Below, piece after piece: positions 1 to 5,436 of a stretch of 7,402 nucleotides of DNA; position 1 is the first letter of the stretch, and each line of letters starts with the position of its first letter. The stretch is from CAYJEQ01 sp964369235 (GTDB lineage Bacteria > Bacillota > Clostridia > Oscillospirales > Ruminococcaceae). Position numbers and translations under genes: made by a program. Where the stretch lies: NCBI GenBank assembly GCA_964369235.1, contig CAYJEQ010000094.1:1-7402 (forward strand). Direction: 5' to 3'. The notes under the pieces were generated by a model that made no database searches, had not been told where the DNA came from, and saw only the letters and a list, made by a program, of their open reading frames with translations.

Positions 1-1
1 A

Positions 2-3000
2 GAGGCTATTATGGAAGGTGAACCACAACCAGAGGGTCAGCCACAACCAGAGGGTCAGCCACAACCAGAGGGTCAGCCACAACCAGAGGGTCAGCCACAG
101 CCAGAAGCAACAATAATTCCAACTGAAACACCTATGGTGACAGCAGCTGTACCTACAGTGCTTTCAGCAGGTTGGACAGTTACTTATGATTTTGTAGGGG
201 CGACTCTACCGGCAGGATTAGAGGCTATAGAGCCTGCGCCAGTAACCAATATGACAAATATGACAAAGCCAACGCTTAGCTATAATGGCCAGTCCATATA
301 TCCAGTATCTGATATGGCTATGGATAGATATAATACTGTTATAGAAGATAATGTAGCCTATCATTTTGTAGGTTGGTTTGATGCACATCCAGAGGAGTTT
401 TTAACACCCGAGAGCTTTTATGATTTAAGTAGTATAGGTGGTTACCAAACTCAGTTTCATAGTCCATGGGATACAGTCTTAGTAACAGAGGATACCACAA
501 TCTACGGATACTGGATTTCATGGGAATTAACAGCTGATGAAAACCCAGGTCAAAGTGTAGGCGAGGGCAGCGTAGATATTACAAAATCCCTAGTTGATAG
601 CAATTGGTCGGACTATGAATCTGGTCAAGCTACTATTGAATTTACTATGGAAGGCAGCCCTATAATAAATGGATCGGATATAATAATTGTACTAGACCGT
701 TCTTTTAGTATGTCCTATTCTGCGACGGATTCTAATGCAGAAAGTCCAGTTGCAAATCTAGAAGACTCAAGATGGTATGCAGCTACTGAAGCGGTAAAGG
801 AGCTTACACTAAATCTGCTAGGTAATGAAAATAAAGATAATAATCGTGTAGGCTTAGTTTACTTTGACGGAAGCAGCTATTCAGACGAAGTAGATGTTGA
901 GGGAAGTATTAACCTAACGGTGGATTCCTCAGTTATTATTGATTCTTTAGCAGTAACAAAGCTAAAAAAATCCGATGGTAATAAAAGTGGAGGAAGCACC
1001 GACTATACATCTGCATTAGATAGAGCAATAACATATGCCACAGGGGTAAAAGATGATTTAAAGCTGCCAGCAGATACTGAGGGCAGACAGTTACAGGTTA
1101 TATTTATATCCGATGGTGCCCCAGGTAGCAATGGTTATAGTATAGGTAGCAATGACTGGAATGGTGCAGTACAAGCAGCCACTCTAAAAAATGAATTCGC
1201 AGCTATAATACATACAGTAGGTATCGGTGTAGATGAGGAGAATCAGCAGACCTATAATGGTACAAGATATACACCTAAGGAATATCTTGAGCAGGTAATT
1301 GCAGGTAATGGTGGTATATCACAAAATCTAGATTTAAAAAATGAAGCAATATCCGATGTATTAAATAATATAGTTGCTGAGATTAACCCAGCAGCTTATA
1401 ACACAACTATTAGAGATACTATTACAGCAGGTTTTGAAATTTTACAAGTTAGGGATAATTTTAATAATACATATCTACCGGCAAGCTTTAATACAGATAG
1501 TAGCCCAGTAATATATGATGCTGTGGCTAATGAGATAATCATTGAGTCAGGATCTATTACAAGCTATACAAAGAAGTACTATATAGACATAAAATATAAG
1601 CCTATATCCGACCCGGATGGGGAGCTAGTGCCTAATAATGCACTAGAAACTAATGAGGGTGCTACTCTGGAGTATCAGGTATACCCAGGTGGGGAAAAGA
1701 ATGTGGTTTCTGACAAGGAAGTAGCAGAGGCAGATAGAGATCCAGACACTAATTATGAAGTCTCTGATAGCTTAAAAAGCCCAACAGTAGCAGTAGGTAC
1801 CAAAACAGAGTTTGAGTACGAAGGACTACCTACAACTGTAGTGCCAGATGGTGTAACAATACTCAATCCTCCAGCAGATGTTATTCTGCCTTATGGAGGG
1901 GTTATGACAGCACCTGAAAACCTACAAGAAAAAGGTGATAAGGTTACTATTGATGGTGAGGAATACACATTCCTAGGTTGGTTTGATGAAGATGGTAATG
2001 AATTTGACTTTACCAGCACACCAACAGCTAGTAGTAAAGTTACAGGTAAATGGGTAGCAGGAGATGTTCCAGCTGTAGAGGATCCAAGAATTATAACTAT
2101 CGATAGAACAATAGGCTCTGATACAGTGGAAATAAATCAGCCTGTGGAACATGAGATAGTTGTTTCTAACACTTCTAAGGTAGAGTTAGAAAATCTTATT
2201 ATTACCGATAAGGAATTTATTGGACTAGAGAAAAGTGATATAGTTTTACTGGATAATACAGGGGCTGCTATTGATTTTACACTAGATGCAGTAACAGGTA
2301 GTATAACTGTAGATAAATTCCCAGCCAATAGCACCCTTACAGCGACTTTTACCATAGCACATTCCGAAGCTGATACAGGTAATCTAATAGAGTGTGAAGC
2401 TACTGCTACAGCAAAACTACCAGCAGATAAAGAGCCTGTAGTGGGAGACATTCTAACAGCAACCGACAAAGCAAGTGCTACACTTACCGACACAAACCCA
2501 AGAGAGTTAACAGTGGAAAAGGTAGGGGATCTAAATACAGTATATCCAGGAGATACAGTGGAGTTTACTACAACTGTAACAGGTGATAAGGACAACACTA
2601 TAACAAATGTGACTATAACTGATGAAGATCTAAAGGATAAAGCACTAGAAGATATTACGGTAGAAGTTCGTGACAGCGAAGGTAATATAATTACCGATGC
2701 AGTGGTAAGTTTTGATCCAGTAACAGGTACAGTTACGGTAGACGAGCTGCCAGCAGGTGGAACAATTACAGTAGTTAATAGTAAAACCTACACCGAAGAA
2801 ACAGAAGCTGGTAAGATTGTAAGCAGCGTAACTGTAGAGGGTGAAAGAGAAGACGGTACCATTGCACCAGAGGACACACTAATAGCAACCGACAGTGCAG
2901 AAATTCCATTTATCCCAGTTAGACCAGCTATTACAGTGGAAAAAACTGCTGTGGATAAGGTGCAGGTAGGCAAAGCAGCAGAGTATACAGTAGCGATTAC

Positions 3001-5107
3001 CAATGCAGGCATGGAAGACATGAGCAATGTGGTGGTAACTGACAGTGTATTTGCTGGGTTAACAGTAGCAGACATTAAGGTTTATCAAGGTGAAACCCTA
3101 CTGACTACAGGATATGACTTTAATGAGGAAACGGATACACTAATAATTCACAGCCTAAAGATAGGTGCTACAATAGATGTGATGTACAGCTATACAAATG
3201 AAACCCCAGAAAACTTTACCAACACAGTAAATGTAGAGGTAGAATATCCATCTGGAACAGGAGAAATTGTAAAAGCAACTGACAGCAAAGATGTAGAGTT
3301 TAGTAATCCTAGAGTGGTAACAGTAGATAAAAATACAGATACCACTACCATATACCCAGGAATAGATGTAGGAATTACAACAACAGTAACCAGCCAGTCT
3401 GATATTGATTTAGAAAATCTAGAGATAGTTGATAAGGATTTAATCGGTAAGGATATAGCAGATATTACCCTAACTGATAAGGCGGGCAATGATGTACCAT
3501 TTACCTTTGATCCTGACACAGGTACAATTACAGTGGAAACTTTACCAGCAGGGGAAGAACTAACACTGGAATACACAACTACCTACGACGAAGAAACAGA
3601 GGCAGGTAAGGTTGTAACCGATGTTAATGTTAAGGTAGAGCTACCAACAGATGAAACTCCACTTGAAGGTGATGTGCTAACAGGTGAGGACACACTGGAG
3701 ACTCCTTTCCTACCAGCAATACCTTCTATTGAAGTAGAGAAAACCTCTGTAGATACAGCAGTAGAGGGAACACCAGTAGACTATACTCTAACAGTAACTA
3801 ACACAGGATATGATGTCCTTAACAATGTGGTAGTTACTGACACAGTATTCCAGAAGTTTACAGATAAGGCTGTAGTAGCTATTACAGGTGCAAACGGTAG
3901 TTGGAGTGGAAACATATTAACACTAGATACCATAGCACCACAGGCACAGGTAACTATTACCTATAGTTATGGTCATAATGTAGCTACGACCTTTAGAAAT
4001 GAAGTAAAGGTTGAAACAGCTGACCCAATAGATCCTACAATTCCTTTAGTAGATGAAGCCTTTAAAGATGTTGTATTTACCCAAAAGGTAACTACAGGTG
4101 GTGGAAATAACGATAATGATAATGGTGATAGAGATCCTGGTACTAATGAACCAGAGGAAACCATAGAGCCAGAGGAAACTCCACAGCCGGAAGTGACCCC
4201 AGAACTAGAAGTAATACCTTCAACAGCACCAACTGTGACTTCTGTACCAACAGTTACACCGGAGCCTTTTAATCCAGTGATTACTCTAGCTCCAACATTG
4301 CCTCCAACAACTGGTGACCCTGAACTTCCAGAGGAAACTGGTTCTCCAGAACAACCACCACAGCCAACAGCAGAGGGGGTTGTTCCAGAAGAAAATAACA
4401 ATAATTTACAGCCTACGGCAACACCGAATACACAGGTAACACCTCCGTATGAGCCAGTTATTAAGGAAGATGTAGTTGTTATCCCTCCTACAGTCGAGGG
4501 AGATGTGGCTGGTAATGTCACAGTTGATGATGAAGTAATTGATGAGAATAGCTATCACATTGATGAAAATAATAATGTAATTATTTCTAAGGATTTCCTA
4601 GCTGGTTTGCCAGATGGCGAGCATTCTATAACTATCCAGTTTGGTGATGAGATTTATGAGTCCATAGTTATTATGGAAAATGGAATCCCATTATCTGCTA
4701 CTAAGTTTGTAAAGCTTGGTGGAGCATGGAGTTTATTCGATCTAGTGATGACAGTATTATCAGCTATTTTTGTAATTTGGTTTGTACTTAAAAAGCCAAA
4801 GAATAAAGAAAATGACAAAGATAGAGAAGAAGCTAGAAAAGACGGAATATACACAAGTGGGAATCATGAAGAAAGAATTAAAAATAATAAGCGTAACAAA
4901 ACAACAGTGTTCCTATTATTATTAGCGATATTTAATATAGTTCTTTTAATTCTGACTCAGGACTTTACTCTGCCTATAGCAATCTTTGATAAATACAGCA
5001 TAATATTTGCAGTAGTGGTAATTGTGCAGATTATTACAATGTCAATATTTAAGAAAAAAGCAGAAGATGAGGACAGTGAAGAAACACCACAACCAGCACA
5101 TAGCTAA
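2..5107 (+). CDS. Large VWA/DUF11 surface adhesin-like protein with C-terminal three-helix membrane anchor (5' partial)
   Basis: Residues are counted from the ATG at 11, but the frame is open to the left edge and that Met is followed by PEGQPQ repeats rather than a signal peptide, so the true start lies upstream. Order seen: PEGQPQ repeats (5-33); SHIRT/InlB-like beta domain (54-168, with FVGWF); VWA domain (about 223-458) with a MIDAS-type DRSFS at 229-233, Thr in GGSTDYTSAL near 330 and SDG with Asp368; Ig-like segment (459-590); second SHIRT/InlB-like domain (598-681, FLGWF); five DUF11-like repeats (691-1356); P/T/E linker (1357-1486); X2-like Ig domain (about 1487-1557); membrane segments near 1572-1593, 1631-1650 and 1662-1680; acidic tail. 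I saw one cysteine (795) and no LPXTG signal. Known for such families: VWA domains with MIDAS bind ligands through a divalent metal, and DUF11 repeats form stalks. Inferred: an exported adhesin held in the membrane by its C terminus. The ligand is unknown. The exact family names of the beta domains are less certain than VWA and DUF11. Confidence 0.93.
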   Translation, partial: EAIMEGEPQPEGQPQPEGQPQPEGQPQPEGQPQPEATIIPTETPMVTAAVPTVLSAGWTVTYDFVGATLPAGLEAIEPAPVTNMTNMTKPTLSYNGQSIYPVSDMAMDRYNTVIEDNVAYHFVGWFDAHPEEFLTPESFYDLSSIGGYQTQFHSPWDTVLVTEDTTIYGYWISWELTADENPGQSVGEGSVDITKSLVDSNWSDYESGQATIEFTMEGSPIINGSDIIIVLDRSFSMSYSATDSNAESPVANLEDSRWYAATEAVKELTLNLLGNENKDNNRVGLVYFDGSSYSDEVDVEGSINLTVDSSVIIDSLAVTKLKKSDGNKSGGSTDYTSALDRAITYATGVKDDLKLPADTEGRQLQVIFISDGAPGSNGYSIGSNDWNGAVQAATLKNEFAAIIHTVGIGVDEENQQTYNGTRYTPKEYLEQVIAGNGGISQNLDLKNEAISDVLNNIVAEINPAAYNTTIRDTITAGFEILQVRDNFNNTYLPASFNTDSSPVIYDAVANEIIIESGSITSYTKKYYIDIKYKPISDPDGELVPNNALETNEGATLEYQVYPGGEKNVVSDKEVAEADRDPDTNYEVSDSLKSPTVAVGTKTEFEYEGLPTTVVPDGVTILNPPADVILPYGGVMTAPENLQEKGDKVTIDGEEYTFLGWFDEDGNEFDFTSTPTASSKVTGKWVAGDVPAVEDPRIITIDRTIGSDTVEINQPVEHEIVVSNTSKVELENLIITDKEFIGLEKSDIVLLDNTGAAIDFTLDAVTGSITVDKFPANSTLTATFTIAHSEADTGNLIECEATATAKLPADKEPVVGDILTATDKASATLTDTNPRELTVEKVGDLNTVYPGDTVEFTTTVTGDKDNTITNVTITDEDLKDKALEDITVEVRDSEGNIITDAVVSFDPVTGTVTVDELPAGGTITVVNSKTYTEETEAGKIVSSVTVEGEREDGTIAPEDTLIATDSAEIPFIPVRPAITVEKTAVDKVQVGKAAEYTVAITNAGMEDMSNVVVTDSVFAGLTVADIKVYQGETLLTTGYDFNEETDTLIIHSLKIGATIDVMYSYTNETPENFTNTVNVEVEYPSGTGEIVKATDSKDVEFSNPRVVTVDKNTDTTTIYPGIDVGITTTVTSQSDIDLENLEIVDKDLIGKDIADITLTDKAGNDVPFTFDPDTGTITVETLPAGEELTLEYTTTYDEETEAGKVVTDVNVKVELPTDETPLEGDVLTGEDTLETPFLPAIPSIEVEKTSVDTAVEGTPVDYTLTVTNTGYDVLNNVVVTDTVFQKFTDKAVVAITGANGSWSGNILTLDTIAPQAQVTITYSYGHNVATTFRNEVKVETADPIDPTIPLVDEAFKDVVFTQKVTTGGGNNDNDNGDRDPGTNEPEETIEPEETPQPEVTPELEVIPSTAPTVTSVPTVTPEPFNPVITLAPTLPPTTGDPELPEETGSPEQPPQPTAEGVVPEENNNNLQPTATPNTQVTPPYEPVIKEDVVVIPPTVEGDVAGNVTVDDEVIDENSYHIDENNNVIISKDFLAGLPDGEHSITIQFGDEIYESIVIMENGIPLSATKFVKLGGAWSLFDLVMTVLSAIFVIWFVLKKPKNKENDKDREEARKDGIYTSGNHEERIKNNKRNKTTVFLLLLAIFNIVLLILTQDFTLPIAIFDKYSIIFAVVVIVQIITMSIFKKKAEDEDSEETPQPAHS
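23..112 (+). repeat. 18-bp tandem repeat coding for PEGQPQ
   Basis: Four identical copies of ccacaaccagagggtcag lie at 23-40, 41-58, 59-76 and 77-94. A degenerate fifth copy from 95 has changed to PEATI. In frame each copy adds six residues (Pro-Gln-Pro-Glu-Gly-Gln), so copy number could change without breaking the gene. It forms a low-complexity spacer, probably just after the missing signal peptide and ahead of the first folded domain. Confidence 0.95.
677..1384 (+). other. VWA domain with MIDAS-like metal site
   Basis: This part of the + strand gene reads as a von Willebrand factor A fold. It starts with a hydrophobic strand (DIIIVLD) leading into DRSFS, the DxSxS metal motif, with Phe where Gly is common. 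Next come a helix (WYAATEAVKELTLNLL), the strand RVGLVYFD, the GGSTDYTSALDRA loop carrying the metal-binding Thr, the strand VIFISDGAP carrying the third metal Asp, and the strand IIHTVGIGV. All three MIDAS elements are present, so metal-dependent ligand binding is expected from the family. The ligand is not shown by the sequence. Confidence 0.9.
2081..4078 (+). repeat. Five DUF11-like stalk repeats in an A-A-B-A-B pattern
   Basis: Five units of about 120-140 residues begin near 2081, 2495, 2921, 3305 and 3716. Each opens with a strand such as ITVEKTAVD or VVTVDKNTD, followed by a strand ending in TN or TVT, then a V(V/I)TD or IxDKD motif and a (L)PAG turn. Units 1, 2 and 4 resemble each other (NPR or DPR start; FDPVTGTVTVD; EETEAGK). 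Units 3 and 5 form a second type (EVEKTSVD or TVEKTAVD; NNVVVTD; YSY). The pair 2+3 matches the pair 4+5 at an offset of 270 residues (810 bp), which suggests duplication of a two-domain block. DUF11 arrays commonly act as extended stalks on bacterial surfaces. Confidence 0.85.
4469..4680 (+). other. X2-like Ig domain before the membrane anchor (+ strand protein)
   Basis: About 70 residues have the pattern of X2-type Ig modules: a DVAGNVTVDDEV strand, a Tyr-containing NSYHIDENNNVIIS turn, an FLAGLPDGEHSITIQF segment, then ESIVI. It follows the P/T/E linker (4079-4468) and directly precedes the first membrane helix. An equivalent domain sits in the same place in the facing gene. The assignment rests on the residue pattern only; X2 modules of clostridial enzymes and scaffoldins look similar. 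Confidence 0.65.
4724..5050 (+). other. C-terminal three-helix membrane anchor module (+ strand protein)
   Basis: Membrane segment 1 starts in AWSLFDLVMTVLSAIF and ends at a Lys pair. A charged loop rich in Lys, Glu and Asn follows. Segment 2 (TTVFLLLLAIFNIVLLIL) leads into the short loop TQDFTLPIAIFDK, and segment 3 (YSIIFAVVVIVQIITMSIF) ends at KKK. With the large N-terminal region outside, the charged loop and the acidic tail would be cytosolic and the TQDF loop extracellular. The module takes the place of a sortase signal. The facing gene has a clear homologue of it. Confidence 0.85.
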
Positions 5108-5109
5108 TA

Positions 5110-5138
5110 GATAAATTATTAAAAATCGGTAATTTATC
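5110..5138 (+). other. Weak AT-rich hairpin after the + strand stop codon
   Basis: gataaatta (5110-5118) and taatttatc (5130-5138) are perfect 9-bp inverted repeats around an 11-nt loop. The stem has only one G-C pair and no T tract follows, so it is at most a minor 3' end structure ahead of the real terminator. Confidence 0.4.
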
Positions 5139-5142
5139 AATA

Positions 5143-5162
5143 GTTGGGATAGTGATTCCAAC
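5143..5162 (+). other. Second small hairpin in the 3' untranslated region
   Basis: gttgggat (5143-5150) pairs with attccaac (5155-5162), with one G-T wobble and a 4-nt loop. No T tract follows. It lies between the + strand stop codon and the main terminator and could act in 3' end stability, but nothing in the sequence shows this. Confidence 0.4.
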
Positions 5163-5194
5163 ATTTGCTATAAAATCTGAAAACTTTACAAGAT

Positions 5195-5227
5195 AAAAAA
5201 GAGAGTAGTTAAACTACTCTCTTTTTT
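5195..5227. terminator. Bidirectional intrinsic terminator
   Basis: The stem gagagtagt / actactctc (9 bp, loop taa) is flanked by six A on the left (5195-5200) and six T on the right (5222-5227), so the palindrome is perfect over 33 bases centred on 5211. Read from either strand it gives a hairpin followed by a U tract. It lies about 90 bases after the + strand stop codon and about 210 bases beyond the - strand stop codon, as expected for a shared terminator of convergent genes. Confidence 0.9.
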
Positions 5228-5436
5228 ATATAAATATTTAGTTAGTATGATTTAGGGAGTGATTTTGTTCAAATAGAGATTGACCAAAACAACCTACATT
5301 CTCTATCAAGGAAAGTTTTTTAATGGTGATAGCAAATGGAAATTATGGAAATGGAAGTTTGAGTTTTCTGATTACCTCTTGATGACAACTTTCTAAAATC
5401 ATATACAGTGAGAATGGGGTTTTTACAAAGTATTCA

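Larger units (their letters stand above)
5108..5436. other. Intergenic region between convergent genes, no gene seen
   Basis: This 329-bp AT-rich stretch separates the two stop codons. It holds the symmetrical terminator at 5195-5227 and two weaker inverted repeats at 5110-5138 and 5143-5162. The stretch 5228-5436 shows no recognisable RNA gene, promoter or mobile-element end. The only reading frame with a possible Shine-Dalgarno sequence there is 19 codons long (5323-5382) and is not credible on its own. Confidence 0.8.

Noticed and set aside
11..13. ATG at 11 as the start of the + strand gene, with agagg just upstream as a ribosome binding site.
   Set aside because: The frame is open to the left edge (Glu-Ala-Ile before the Met), and the following residues are low-complexity repeats with no signal peptide, which an exported VWA protein needs. 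An internal Met is more likely.
3973..4521. Open - strand frame of 182 codons opposite the P/T/E linker of the + strand gene.
   Set aside because: It is Ser/Gly/Val low complexity caused by the repetitive codons on the + strand, with no domain or ribosome binding site. The other antisense frames in this gene are of the same kind.
5273..5306. Inverted repeat atagaga / tctctat as a second terminator for the - strand gene.
   Set aside because: Seven base pairs with a 20-nt loop and no T tract on the - strand. The hairpin at 5195-5227 explains termination better.
5323..5382. A 19-codon + strand frame (MVIANGNYGNGSLSFLITS) with aagga about 10 bases upstream.
   Set aside because: Very short, no promoter seen, located after a terminator, and the spacing is long. 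The chance of such a frame in AT-rich DNA is high.
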